From contig NZ_CP009110.1 of assembly GCF_000739085.1 (NCBI RefSeq), positions 1,736,001 to 1,800,000 of the forward strand: a DNA stretch of 64,000 nucleotides, read 5' to 3'. The notes beneath the pieces are model-generated. The model saw only the letters and a list, made by a program, of their open reading frames with translations. It had not been told where the DNA came from and ran no database searches. The position numbers and the translations under genes were made by a program. Origin of the DNA: Amycolatopsis methanolica 239. GTDB taxonomy: Bacteria; Actinomycetota; Actinomycetes; Mycobacteriales; Pseudonocardiaceae. Each line of letters begins with the position of its first letter. Position 1 is the first letter of the stretch. Shown here in pieces: positions 52,544-63,143 of the stretch.

Positions 52544-53384
52544 CCGCCCACATCGCGTCCGGCTCCAGGACGCGCTGGTCGCCGGTGTAGAGGTTCATGC
52601 TGGTGCCGCGCAGGAACCCGACCAGCGTCATGCCGTTCTCCTCGGCCAGCTCCACCGCCAGCGACGACGGCGCGGACACCGCCGCGAGGAACGGGACCCC
52701 GGCCATCGCGGCCTTCTGCACCAGCTCGAACGACGCTCGCCCGGACACCAGCAGCCCGCAGTCCGACAACGGGACCCGGTCATCCAGCAGCGCCCAGCCC
52801 AGCACCTTGTCGACCGCGTTGTGCCTGCCCACGTCCTCCCGCACGGCCAGCAGCGACCCGTCCGCCCGGAACAACCCGGCCGCGTGCAGCCCACCGGTGC
52901 TGGCGAACACGCGCTGCTGCTTGCGCAGCGTGTCCGGGAGCCCCGCGAGCACCTCCGTGCTCACGGCGAAAGTCGACTCCCCGGGCGCGAAGCGGGTCTT
53001 GAGCTTCACCGCGTCCAGCGCCGCCTTGCCGCACACCCCACACGAGGACGTCGTGTAGAAGTTGCGCTCCACACCCGTCTCCGGCGGCGCGACGCCCTCG
53101 GCCAGGGCGAGGTCCAGGACGTTGTAGGTGTTGCGCCCCTGGTCGTCGACGCCGTCGCAGTACCGGGCCGTGAACACGTCGTCCTTGGACGCGATGACAC
53201 CCTCGGACAGCAGGAAGCCGTGCGCCAGCTCGACGTCGTGCCCTGGAGTGCGCATGGTGACGGCCAGGGACTTGCCACCGACCCGCAGCTCCAGCGGCTC
53301 CTCGGCCGCCAGCAGGTCGGCGCGCCGCGTCTGCCCGCCTTCGGTCAGCTTCCGCACCGGACGTCGCACCGTCACGCGCCCCAT
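52527..53384 (-). CDS. fdhD: formate dehydrogenase sulfurtransferase FdhD
   Basis: A 285-residue protein that passes sulfur to the molybdenum cofactor of formate-dehydrogenase-type enzymes. It carries the conserved Cys115-Gly-Val-Cys118 (SCGVCGK), [13 protein letters not shown] and [18 protein letters not shown]. The start at [13 protein letters not shown] has GGAG five bases upstream; a start ten codons earlier is less likely. Its client is probably the FdhF/YdeP-type oxidoreductase 5.6 kb downstream. Confidence 0.93.
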   Translation of the reverse strand: MGRVTVRRPVRKLTEGGQTRRADLLAAEEPLELRVGGKSLAVTMRTPGHDVELAHGFLLSEGVIASKDDVFTARYCDGVDDQGRNTYNVLDLALAEGVAPPETGVERNFYTTSSCGVCGKAALDAVKLKTRFAPGESTFAVSTEVLAGLPDTLRKQQRVFASTGGLHAAGLFRADGSLLAVREDVGRHNAVDKVLGWALLDDRVPLSDCGLLVSGRASFELVQKAAMAGVPFLAAVSAPSSLAVELAEENGMTLVGFLRGTSMNLYTGDQRVLEPDAMWAVRSGV

Positions 53385-53405
53385 CGGGCACTCCAATCCA
53401 CTCAT

Positions 53406-53432
53406 CGACGACAAGAGCTTGCCGTGTCGTCG
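53406..53432. promoter_or_regulatory. palindrome between fdhD and the OFA transporter
   Basis: Perfect 8-bp arms CGACGACA/TGTCGTCG with an 11-bp spacer sit in the 99-bp divergent promoter region, next to an AT-rich TAGTAATAAATTG likely to hold a -10 box. A common regulator of both genes would bind here. Confidence 0.5.
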
Positions 53433-53483
53433 CGCATCTAGTAATAAATTGCAGGCTCAATCACCAGCGTAGGGGAGCCCGCC

Positions 53484-54842
53484 GTGGCCGTCACATTCCT
53501 CGACCGTTCGCACAGCATCGCGCCCCCGGACTGGAGCCGGTGGCTGATCCCGCCCGCGGCCCTGTCGGTGCACCTCGCGATCGGTCAGGCGTACGCGTGG
53601 AGCGTGTTCAAACCGCCGCTGGAGAAGGCGCTGGGCCTGTCCGGGACGCTGAGCGCGCTGCCGTTTCAGCTCGGCATCGTCATGCTCGGGCTGTCCGCGG
53701 CGTTCGGCGGCACGCTGGTCGAGCGCAACGGGCCGCGCTGGGCGATGTTCGTGTCGATGACCTGCTTCTCCACCGGTTTCCTGGTGTCCGCGCTCGGCGC
53801 GTTCACCTCCCAGTACTGGCTGGTGGTGCTCGGCTACGGCCTCATCGGCGGTGTCGGGCTCGGCATCGGCTACATCTCGCCGGTGTCGACGCTGATCAAG
53901 TGGTTCCCGGACCGGCCGGGCATGGCCACCGGCATCGCGATCATGGGCTTCGGCGGCGGGGCGCTGATCGCCTCGCCGTGGTCGAGCCAGATGCTGGAGT
54001 CGTTCGGGTCGACGCCCAGCGGCATCGGCACCTCGTTCCTGATCCACGGCGTCGTCTACGCGGTGTTCATGTCGCTCGGGGTGTTCCTGGTGCGGGTGCC
54101 CGCGGAGGGCTGGAAGCCGAAGGGCTGGGAGCCGACGGCCGCGAAGGCCCGGTCGATGATCACCACGGCGAACGTGTCGGCCGCCAATGCCATCAAGACG
54201 CCGCAGTTCTGGTGCCTGTGGGTCGTGCTGTGCTTCAACGTGACCGCGGGTATCGGCATCCTGGAGAAGGCGTCGCCGATGATCACCGACTTCTTCCGCG
54301 GCACGTCGGTTCCGGTCGGCGCCACCGCGGCGGCCGGTTTCGTCGCGCTGCTGTCGCTGACCAACATGCTCGGCCGGTTCGTTTGGTCGTCCACTTCGGA
54401 CTTCATCGGCCGGAAGAACATCTACCGCATGTACCTCGGCGTCGGCGCCCTGCTGTACCTGGTGATCGCGCTCGCCGGCAACTCGTCCAAAGTAGTCTTC
54501 ATCCTCGCGGCGATGGTGATCCTGTCCTTCTACGGCGCGGGTTTCGCCACGATCCCGGCGTACCTGAAGGACATGTTCGGCACCTACCAGGTCGGCGCGA
54601 TCCACGGCCGCCTGCTCACCGCGTGGTCGGCCGCCGGCGTGCTCGGCCCGCTGATCGTCAACGCGATCGCCGACAGCCAGAAGCGGGCGGGCAAACAGGG
54701 CCCGGACCTCTACACCACGTCGTTCTACATCATGATCGCGCTGCTGGTGATCGGCTTCATCGCCAACGAGCTGGTGCGCCCGGTGAGCGTGAAGTACCAC
54801 GAACCGGAGAGCGCGGACGCCGCGCGCGAGGAGGCGAAATGA
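53484..54842 (+). CDS. OFA-family MFS transporter (oxalate/formate antiporter type)
   Basis: A 452-residue MFS protein with 12 hydrophobic segments. It has the OFA hallmarks of SVHLAIGQAYAWSVFKPPLE in TM1, GYISPVSTLIKWFPDRPGMA in the TM4-5 region, and FGGGALIASPW. The substrate is likely a small carboxylate such as oxalate or formate, consistent with fdhD and an FdhF/YdeP enzyme nearby. GTG start. The stop overlaps the small-subunit start (ATGA). Confidence 0.9.
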   Translation: MAVTFLDRSHSIAPPDWSRWLIPPAALSVHLAIGQAYAWSVFKPPLEKALGLSGTLSALPFQLGIVMLGLSAAFGGTLVERNGPRWAMFVSMTCFSTGFLVSALGAFTSQYWLVVLGYGLIGGVGLGIGYISPVSTLIKWFPDRPGMATGIAIMGFGGGALIASPWSSQMLESFGSTPSGIGTSFLIHGVVYAVFMSLGVFLVRVPAEGWKPKGWEPTAAKARSMITTANVSAANAIKTPQFWCLWVVLCFNVTAGIGILEKASPMITDFFRGTSVPVGATAAAGFVALLSLTNMLGRFVWSSTSDFIGRKNIYRMYLGVGALLYLVIALAGNSSKVVFILAAMVILSFYGAGFATIPAYLKDMFGTYQVGAIHGRLLTAWSAAGVLGPLIVNAIADSQKRAGKQGPDLYTTSFYIMIALLVIGFIANELVRPVSVKYHEPESADAAREEAK

Positions 54843-54973
54843 GCACGCCGGAGCAGGTCCCCGCGCGCCGCCGGGTCTGGTTGATGACGCTGGCCTGGCT
54901 GTGGGTGGGCGTGCCGTTCCTCTACGGCCTCTACGAACTGATCCTCAAGGTCGTCAAGCTGTTCGGCGGATAG
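54839..54973 (+). CDS. MFS transporter small subunit (44 residues)
   Basis: [20 protein letters not shown] then [20 protein letters not shown] is a single-helix membrane miniprotein, translationally coupled to the OFA transporter. Such short partners are recognised next to OFA-type transporters in actinobacteria; how they act is not known. Confidence 0.82.
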   Translation: MSTPEQVPARRRVWLMTLAWLWVGVPFLYGLYELILKVVKLFGG

Positions 54974-54976
54974 AAC

Positions 54977-55140
54977 AGCCCGCCGCCGGCGTGGATCGTC
55001 TGCCCGGTGATCCAGCCGCCGCCGGCGGAGGCGAGGAACGCCACGATCGACGCGATGTCCGACGGCTCGCCGAGGCGCCTTAGCGGCGTCTGGGCCGTGG
55101 TCGCCGCGAGGCGTTCGGCGTCCATGCCGGCTTCCAGCGC
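54977..55140 (-). pseudogene. short-chain dehydrogenase C-terminal fragment
   Basis: Reads [20 protein letters not shown] then [20 protein letters not shown] and HAGGGLFYP, the C-terminal quarter of an SDR enzyme. The catalytic and NAD-binding parts are missing; just upstream the sequence switches to a MarR fragment. Confidence 0.7.
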
Positions 55141-55146
55141 GTCTCG

Positions 55147-55347
55147 CGCGGGAGCCCGACGAGAAGGACCGGCGCGTCAGCCGCGTCGTGCTGACCCCTG
55201 CGGGTGAGGAGCTGCGCGAACGGATCCGGCAGCGGTTCGCGGAACTGGTGGGGGAGCGGTTCAGCGCCTTGACGGACGAGGAACGCGCCCGGTACGCGAG
55301 CCTTGTCGAGGTCCTCGGCGGGCCGGTTCGCGCAAGCTCTCGCTGAG
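55147..55347 (+). pseudogene. MarR-family C-terminal fragment
   Basis: Reads [20 protein letters not shown] then ELRERIRQRFAELVGERFSA and DEERARYASLVEVLGG, the wing and last helix of a MarR regulator, with no N-terminal part. Together with the SDR fragment it looks like the scar of a deletion between divergent or convergent neighbours. Confidence 0.7.
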
Positions 55348-55373
55348 GCGCCGGCGACCCTGGCCCGGACTCC

Positions 55374-56042
55374 TCAGCGGTGCAGCTCGCGCAGGCTCTC
55401 GATCAGGCCGCGGCTGGCCGAGCGTACATGTTCCTCCGCCAGGTCGCCCAGCCCCTCGACCCGCCCCGCGCGCAGCAGCGTCGCCAGTTCGCGGTGCTCG
55501 TCCACCACGCGCGTGCGGTAGTGCTCGTGCGAGAGCCGCACCCGGTGGGCCTGGAACAGGTGCACCTGCGACCGCACCGCCTCCCACGCGCTGGTCAGCC
55601 TGCCGTTGCCGGCCATCGCGTACACGCAGTCGTGGAATTCGATGTCCAGCGCCACCAGCCGGGCCCCGTCCGCCGCACCGCTGGCCTCCTGGTCCATCGC
55701 CGCCACCAGCCGGTCGAGCTCGTCGAACTGGCCGGGGCGGCCCCGCTCGGCCGCGGTCAGCGTCGCCAGCCGGTCGAGCGCCGCGCGCACCTCGTAGACC
55801 TCGGTGATGTCGGTCTCGCTCAGCTCGATGATCCGCGTGCCCCGGTGCCACTCGCTGTGCACCAGCCCCTCGCGCTCCAGGATCGCCAGTCCCTCTCGCA
55901 CCGACCCGCGGCTGACCTGTAGCGACGCGGCCAGCTCGACCTCGCGCAGTGCGCTGCCGGGCGCGAACCGGCCGGACAGGATCTCGTCGCGGATGCGGTC
56001 GGCGGCCTCCTCGGCCAGACCACGCCGCCGGGCGGGCTTCAT
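55374..56042 (-). CDS. GntR/FadR-family regulator (FCD domain)
   Basis: A 222-residue regulator. The winged helix lies at about 8-72 (LAEEAADRIRDEILSGRFAP, LREVELAASLQVSRGSVREG). The FCD effector domain has metal/ligand residues in DIEFHDCVYAMAGN, SHEHYRTRVVDEHRELATLL. It binds probably an organic acid. It is divergent from the VOC-SDR pair with a palindrome between them, its likely operator. Confidence 0.88.
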   Translation of the reverse strand: MKPARRRGLAEEAADRIRDEILSGRFAPGSALREVELAASLQVSRGSVREGLAILEREGLVHSEWHRGTRIIELSETDITEVYEVRAALDRLATLTAAERGRPGQFDELDRLVAAMDQEASGAADGARLVALDIEFHDCVYAMAGNGRLTSAWEAVRSQVHLFQAHRVRLSHEHYRTRVVDEHRELATLLRAGRVEGLGDLAEEHVRSASRGLIESLRELHR

Positions 56043-56047
56043 GTCCT

Positions 56048-56059
56048 AATGTTGACATT
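56048..56059. promoter_or_regulatory. FadR/GntR-type operator
   Basis: AATGTTGACATT, with 5-bp arms AATGT/ACATT, is of the size and TGT-n2-ACA pattern used by FCD-domain GntR regulators. It lies 6 bp from the regulator start and 50 bp from the VOC gene. Confidence 0.5.
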
Positions 56060-56108
56060 CTGCCATCCGCCGGGTCAAGCTGGAGCCACCGACGATGAAG
56101 GAGGCACC

Positions 56109-56528
56109 ATGACCCGCCCCGCGTTCCACCTCGCGATCCCGGTCGACGACCTCGGCCGCGCCCGGGAGTTCTACGGCGGGGTGCTCGGGCTGTCCGAAGG
56201 CCGCTCCGACGCCAAGTGGGTGGACTGGAACTTCCACGGCCACCAGGTCGTCACCCACGTGGTCGAGGGGGCGCGCAACGAGGCGGGCCGCAACCCGGTC
56301 GACGGCCACGACGTCCCGGTGCCGCACTTCGGCCTGGTCCTGACCGTCGAGGCCTTCCACGAGCTCGCCGGCCGCCTCAAGGACGCGGGCACGCGGTTCG
56401 TCATCGAGCCCTACCAGCGCTTCGCGGGCGAGCCGGGGGAGCAGTGGACCATGTTCCTGCACGACCCCGCGGGCAATGCGCTGGAGTTCAAGGCCTTCCG
56501 CGACGAGTCCCAGCTGTTCGCCAAGTGA
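56109..56528 (+). CDS. VOC-family dioxygenase/glyoxalase-like protein
   Basis: A 139-residue protein with paired beta-alpha-beta-beta-beta units: FHLAIPVDDLGRAREFYGGV (His metal ligand), HFGLVLTVEAFHELAGRLKD and MFLHDPAGNALEFKAF with the terminal Glu ligand. The GTGA overlap with the SDR gene indicates a joint pathway step controlled by the divergent GntR regulator. Confidence 0.87.
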   Translation: MTRPAFHLAIPVDDLGRAREFYGGVLGLSEGRSDAKWVDWNFHGHQVVTHVVEGARNEAGRNPVDGHDVPVPHFGLVLTVEAFHELAGRLKDAGTRFVIEPYQRFAGEPGEQWTMFLHDPAGNALEFKAFRDESQLFAK

Positions 56529-57280
56529 GCCGCGGCGTCCTCGTCACCGGCGCGTCGGCGGGCCTCGGCCGCGCGATCGCCACGGCCTTCGCCGAGCGCG
56601 GCGACCGTGTCGCGGTGCACTACAACTCCAACCAGGCCGCGGCGGAAGCCACCCTGGCGGCGCTGCCCGGCGACGGCCACGCCCTGGTGCGGGGCGACAT
56701 CCGGGAGGCCCGGCGCATCGCGGACGCCGCCGAAGACGCGCTCGGCGGGGTCGACGTCCTGGTCAACAACGCCGCCGTGGTGACCACCACCGAGACCGCG
56801 CACCCGCTCGCCGAGGCGACCTTCGAGCACTGGCGGGAGGTCTGGCGGCAGTCGGTCGAGGTGAACCTCCTCGGCGCGGCCGACGTCACGTTCTGCGTCG
56901 CCCGGCACATGATCGACCGCGGCGCGCGTGGACGCGTGGTCAACGTCGGCTCGCGCGGCGCCTTCCGCGGCGAGCCCGACCACCCCGCGTACGGCGCGAC
57001 CAAGGCGGCGCTGCACTCGCTGGGCCAGTCGCTCGCGGTGCACCTCGCGCCACACGGAATCGCGGTGAGCACGGTCGCGCCCGGGTTCATCGCGACCGAG
57101 CGGGTCGCGGACTGGCTGACCGGCGAGCGGGGCGACGCGCTGCGGGCCCAGTCCCCGTTCGGCCGGGTCGCGGAGCCGCCGGAGATCGCCGCCGCGGTGG
57201 TCTACCTCGCCTCCGCCGAGGCCGAGTGGGCCTCCGGCGCCATCCTCGACCTCAACGGCGCCTCCTACCTGCGGTCCTGA
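56525..57280 (+). CDS. short-chain dehydrogenase/reductase
   Basis: A 251-residue SDR oxidoreductase: cofactor motif TGASAGLG, NNAAVV, catalytic Ser in NVGSRGAF, YGATK with Tyr and Lys, then PGFIATERV. GTG start overlapping the VOC stop. The 3' end overlaps the convergent MarR gene by 16 bp. The substrate is unknown. Confidence 0.9.
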   Translation: MSRGVLVTGASAGLGRAIATAFAERGDRVAVHYNSNQAAAEATLAALPGDGHALVRGDIREARRIADAAEDALGGVDVLVNNAAVVTTTETAHPLAEATFEHWREVWRQSVEVNLLGAADVTFCVARHMIDRGARGRVVNVGSRGAFRGEPDHPAYGATKAALHSLGQSLAVHLAPHGIAVSTVAPGFIATERVADWLTGERGDALRAQSPFGRVAEPPEIAAAVVYLASAEAEWASGAILDLNGASYLRS

Positions 57281-57738
57281 GGACAGTCCTCCGGGCGGAC
57301 CACCCGCAGGATCTGCTCGGAGATCGCCCGGAGGGCGTCCACCTGTTCGCGCGTGAGGACGTCGAACACCAGCTCGCGCACCGTGTCCACGTGGTGCGGC
57401 GCGGCCTGCTCGATCGCCTCCCGGCCCTCGCGGGTCAGCACGATGAACGCGCCGCGCGCGTCGTCCGGGCACTCCTCGCGCGCCACCAGCCCGCGCTTCT
57501 GCATGCGCCGCAGGTGGTGCGACAGCCTGCTCTTCTCCCAGTCCAGCGCCCTGGCCAGCTCGAACACCCGCACCCGGCCCTCCGGCGTGTCCGTGAGCTG
57601 GACCAGCACCTCGAAGTCGGGCAGCGACAGCTGGGAGTCCGCCTGCATCCGGCGGCCCAGCGCGGCGTTGAGGTGGCTCTGCATCTTCACGTACGCGCGC
57701 CACGCCTGCTGTTCACCGTCATCGAGCCATCGGGTCAT
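57265..57738 (-). CDS. MarR-family regulator
   Basis: A 157-residue winged-helix regulator: SLPDFEVLVQLTDTPEGRVR, VFELARALDWEKSRLSHHLR (recognition helix), KRGLVAREECPDDARGAFIV (wing). It is divergent from the YceI gene; two palindromes lie between them. Starts ATG-TRWLDDGEQQ. Confidence 0.87.
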   Translation of the reverse strand: MTRWLDDGEQQAWRAYVKMQSHLNAALGRRMQADSQLSLPDFEVLVQLTDTPEGRVRVFELARALDWEKSRLSHHLRRMQKRGLVAREECPDDARGAFIVLTREGREAIEQAAPHHVDTVRELVFDVLTREQVDALRAISEQILRVVRPEDCPQDRR

Positions 57739-57762
57739 GCCATCGAGTATAGCGGGAATAGT

Positions 57763-57802
57763 TGACGCGTCATCCAAGTTGTGTCACTGTGTCGATGACA
57801 CA
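57763..57802. promoter_or_regulatory. two palindromes upstream of yceI / marR
   Basis: TGACGCGTCA (57763-57772, perfect 10 bp) and TGTGTC-GAT-GACACA (57788-57802) lie in the 94-bp divergent region. Either could bind the MarR dimer; the second lies 30 bp before the yceI start. Confidence 0.5.
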
Positions 57803-57832
57803 TCAACCAGACCTTCACGGGAGGAACCCGCA

Positions 57833-58390
57833 ATGACCACCCAGACCGGCTACGCGAACCTGACCGGCGAGTACACGCTCGACCCGACCCACACCCGGAT
57901 CGGCTTCGTCGCCCGCCACGCGATGGTCACCAAGGTGCGCGGCGCGTTCAACGAGTTCACCGGCACCGCCCACATCGACGGTGACGACCCGGCCAAGTCG
58001 TCGGTGACGGTCGCCATCAAGGCGAACAGCATCGACACCCGCAACGCCGACCGCGACGCCCACCTGCGCAGCAACGACTTCCTGTCGATGGACGAGCACC
58101 CGGAGATCACCTTCGTCTCGACCTCGATCCGGCAGACCGGCGACGCGAGCTTCGACGTCACCGGCGACCTGACGATCAAGGGCATCACGAAGTCCGTCAC
58201 GGTCCCGTTCGAGTTCGAGGGCACCGCCCAGGACCCGTTCGGCAACACGCGGATCGGCTTCGAGGGCTCGACCACCATCAACCGCAAGGACTTCGGCGTC
58301 ACCTGGAACGCGGCGCTGGAGACCGGCGGCGTCCTGGTGAGCGACAAGGTCACCCTCGAGTTCGAGGTCTCCGCGATCAAGACCGCCTGA
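57833..58390 (+). CDS. YceI-family protein
   Basis: A 185-residue beta-barrel lipid/isoprenoid-binding protein: GEYTLDPTHTRIGFVARHAM, DPAKSSVTVAIKANSIDTRN, DRDAHLRSNDFLSMDEHPEI, TFVSTSIRQTG and FGVTWNAALETGGVLVSDKV. No signal peptide, so it is cytosolic. GGGAGG precedes the ATG. A MarR-YceI pairing is common in actinobacteria and often linked to redox or solvent stress. Confidence 0.92.
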   Translation: MTTQTGYANLTGEYTLDPTHTRIGFVARHAMVTKVRGAFNEFTGTAHIDGDDPAKSSVTVAIKANSIDTRNADRDAHLRSNDFLSMDEHPEITFVSTSIRQTGDASFDVTGDLTIKGITKSVTVPFEFEGTAQDPFGNTRIGFEGSTTINRKDFGVTWNAALETGGVLVSDKVTLEFEVSAIKTA

Positions 58391-58460
58391 CGCGGATGCC
58401 GGTGGTGCCCGGCGGGTAAGCCGGGCACACCACCTCCGCCACGAGAAGGGAACGCCAGCC

Positions 58461-58954
58461 ATGACCTCCGTCGACCTCGACGCGGTCCGCCGGGAGCGCG
58501 ACCGCATCCGCGACGCCCACCTCAAGCCAGTGGGGGAGCGGCCGGCGTCGTCGGCCCGCGGCCTCCACCACACGGCGCTGATCAGCAGCGACGTCGAGCG
58601 GACCGTCCGGTTCTACCAGGACCTGCTGGAGTTCCCGCTCACCGAGCTGATCGAGAACCGCGACTACCCCGGGTCGTCGCACTTCTTCTTCGACATCGGC
58701 AACGGGAACCTGCTGGCGTTCTTCGACTTCCCTGGCCTGGACGTGGGCCCGTACGCCGAGGTGCTCGGCGGGCTGCACCACATCGCCATCTCGGTCGACC
58801 CCGAGCGGTGGCAGCGGCTGGTCGCCAAGCTCGCCGAGGCCGGCGTCGAGCACGCGGTGCACAGCGACGTCTCGGTCTACTTCCGCGACCCCGACGGCGC
58901 GCGCATCGAACTCATCGCCGACCCGCTCGGCGAGATGTACGGCAACACCGTCCT

Positions 58955-58958
<4 letters not shown>
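58461..58958 (+). CDS. VOC-family protein (extradiol dioxygenase-like fold)
   Basis: A 165-residue protein with GLHHTALISSDVERTVRFYQ (first His), LGGLHHIAISVDPERWQRLV (second His), and DPDGARIELIADP (Glu). An AGAAGGGA site precedes the ATG. It follows yceI by 70 bp and could be in the same MarR-controlled unit. The reaction is not known. Confidence 0.87.
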
Positions 58959-61266
<2,308 letters not shown>

Positions 61267-61267
<1 letters not shown>

Positions 61268-62661
61268 TATCTTGCGTCAGCGACTGCGTTCGCGCGAGTA
61301 CCGAGTTGCCGGTCGGTCACCGTGACCGTGAACAGCACGGTGCCGATCACGATGAGCGCCGCGGCCAGTTCGTGCAGGCCGTGCGAGGTGGCGTGGTCGC
61401 CGAAACACAGCGCGATCAGCGTCGACGACCCGATCGCGCCGAGGTACTGCGCCGTGCGGAACAGGCCACTCGCGGTGCCCATCACCTCCGGCGGCACCTG
61501 GCCGTAGAGGACCGTCTGGTTGGTCACACTCGTCAGGCCCTGGCCCAGCCCGAACACCGCGGCGAGCACCACGAGCGCGCCGATCCACGTGCCGTCGTGC
61601 ACGAACAGCAGCAGCACCGACCCGGCGAGCAGCGCCAGCGAGTTGACGACCAGCCGCCCCTTGAGCCGCGCCGGCTTGCCTGCCGACGCCGCGGCCAGCA
61701 CGGCGGCCACCGACATCGGGGTCAGCAGCGCGCCCGCCGTCGATTCGGTGAGCCCGCGCGCGGATTCGAGCCACTGGACGTAGCCGAACATGATCGAGTA
61801 GACGATGAGGAACGCCAGCGCCTGGCGCAGGTAGGTGCGCAGGAGCGGGCGGTTGCCCGCCAGCATCCGCAGGTCGACGAACGGGCGCTCGGCGTGCAGC
61901 TCGACCCGGACGAACTGGGCGCCCAGCACCAGTGCGACGCCGAGCAGGTACAGGTCGGACACCGCTGGCGCCATCCCGTAGAGGAGCACCGCGAGCAGGG
62001 TCGCGGAGAACAGGGCGATCCCGGCGACGTCGATCGCCGCGCGCCGTCCGGCGCGCGGCGGGTCCTTGGGCACCCAGACGAGCGCGAGCACGAACGCGAC
62101 CGCGGCGAGCGGGATGTTGACCGCGAAGATCGCCGGCCAGCCGGCCAGCCCGATCAGCGCGCCGCCCAGCGTCGGGCCGATGACCATGACGGTCTGCGAG
62201 GACATCGCGAGGACCGACAGGACGCGGCTCGGCACGCCGCCGCCGGTGGCGTCGGCGCGTTTGCGCAGCACCGCCATCGCGGCGGGGAAGCCGGCGCAGG
62301 TGCCGATGCCGAGCACGACCCGGACCGCGACCAGCCAGCCCAGCGAGAACGCGAGCAGGCCGCCGACACCGGCGGCGAACACGGTCACTGAGCCGGCCAG
62401 CAGCACGCGCCGCGCGCCGAACCGGTCGACGAACAGCCCGACGACGGGTTGCCCGACGGCCGTGGCCAGGTACAGCGAGGTGATCAGCCAGGCGGTTTCC
62501 CCAGGCCCGGCGCCGAACGCCTGGCCGATGGGCACCAGCGCCACGGCGATCAGGGTGGAGTTGACGGGGTTGAGCACCGCGCTGGCCACCAGGGGGAGGA
62601 CCATGCGCGGCGGGTAGGCGGTTCGCGTGAGCTGTGTCGTCCGCTGGGACGTGGTCACCAC
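61267..62661 (-). CDS. MFS transporter, DHA2-like drug exporter
   Basis: A 464-residue MFS protein with 12 or more hydrophobic segments. TM1 has LPLVASAVLNPVNSTLIAVA, motif A-like GLFVDRFGARRVLLAG between TM2 and 3, and motif C-like VIGPTLGGALIGLAGWPAIF in TM5. It is the likely efflux pump controlled by the MarR gene located 4 bp upstream in the same operon. GTG start. Confidence 0.9.
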
Positions 62662-62665
62662 TTCC

Positions 62666-63103
62666 TCATCGCTGCGCCAGCCTCGCGAGCAGGGGCAGTG
62701 CTTCGTCGATCTTGCGGCGCTCCTCGGCGGTGAGGTCGTCGGTCAGGGCGCGCGCCAGCCACTCCTCGCGGTGCTGGTGCACGCCCCGCACGGTCTTCTC
62801 GCCCAGGTCCGACAGGGCGACGAGCACGCGCCGCCCGTCGCGCGGGTCGCGGGTGCGGCTGAGGTAGCCCAGCTCGTCCAGCGCGCCCAGCGTGGCCGCC
62901 ATGGACTGCTGCCGGACGTGCTCCGCCGCCGCGAGCTGCGCCTGGGTGGCCGGGCCGTCCCGGTGCAGCCGCGCGAGCACGGCCGACTGCGAGGGCGTCA
63001 GGACGCCCGCGTTGTCCACCTGGCGCAACCGGCGGTGCAACTGCCCGACGACGGCGCGCACCGCACCGGCGAGACGCGCAGCGTCGTTCGGCGCCCGGGT
63101 CAT
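62666..63103 (-). CDS. MarR-family regulator of the efflux operon
   Basis: A 145-residue regulator: LTPSQSAVLARLHRDGPATQ, LAAAEHVRQQSMAATLGALD (recognition helix), YLSRTRDPRDGRRVLVALSD (wing with conserved D-x-R-x2-G-R-R). It lies directly before the MFS gene. A long palindrome at 63108-63137 covers its upstream region, indicating autoregulation. Confidence 0.9.
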   Translation of the reverse strand: MTRAPNDAARLAGAVRAVVGQLHRRLRQVDNAGVLTPSQSAVLARLHRDGPATQAQLAAAEHVRQQSMAATLGALDELGYLSRTRDPRDGRRVLVALSDLGEKTVRGVHQHREEWLARALTDDLTAEERRKIDEALPLLARLAQR

Positions 63104-63107
63104 ATAG

Positions 63108-63137
63108 ACAGCCTAGACTGTTGAGTCTGGGCTGTCG
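63108..63137. promoter_or_regulatory. MarR operator, 13-bp inverted repeat
   Basis: GACAGCCTAGACT and AGTCTGGGCTGTC, complementary at 12 of 13 positions, flank GTTG. The site begins 5 bp before the MarR start, so bound regulator would block the start of the marR-MFS transcript. Confidence 0.75.
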
Positions 63138-63143
63138 AAGTGG

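Noticed and set aside
53457..54800. 447-residue reverse frame opposite the OFA transporter
   Set aside because: The forward frame has clear transmembrane helices and OFA motifs; the reverse frame is a charged low-complexity shadow.
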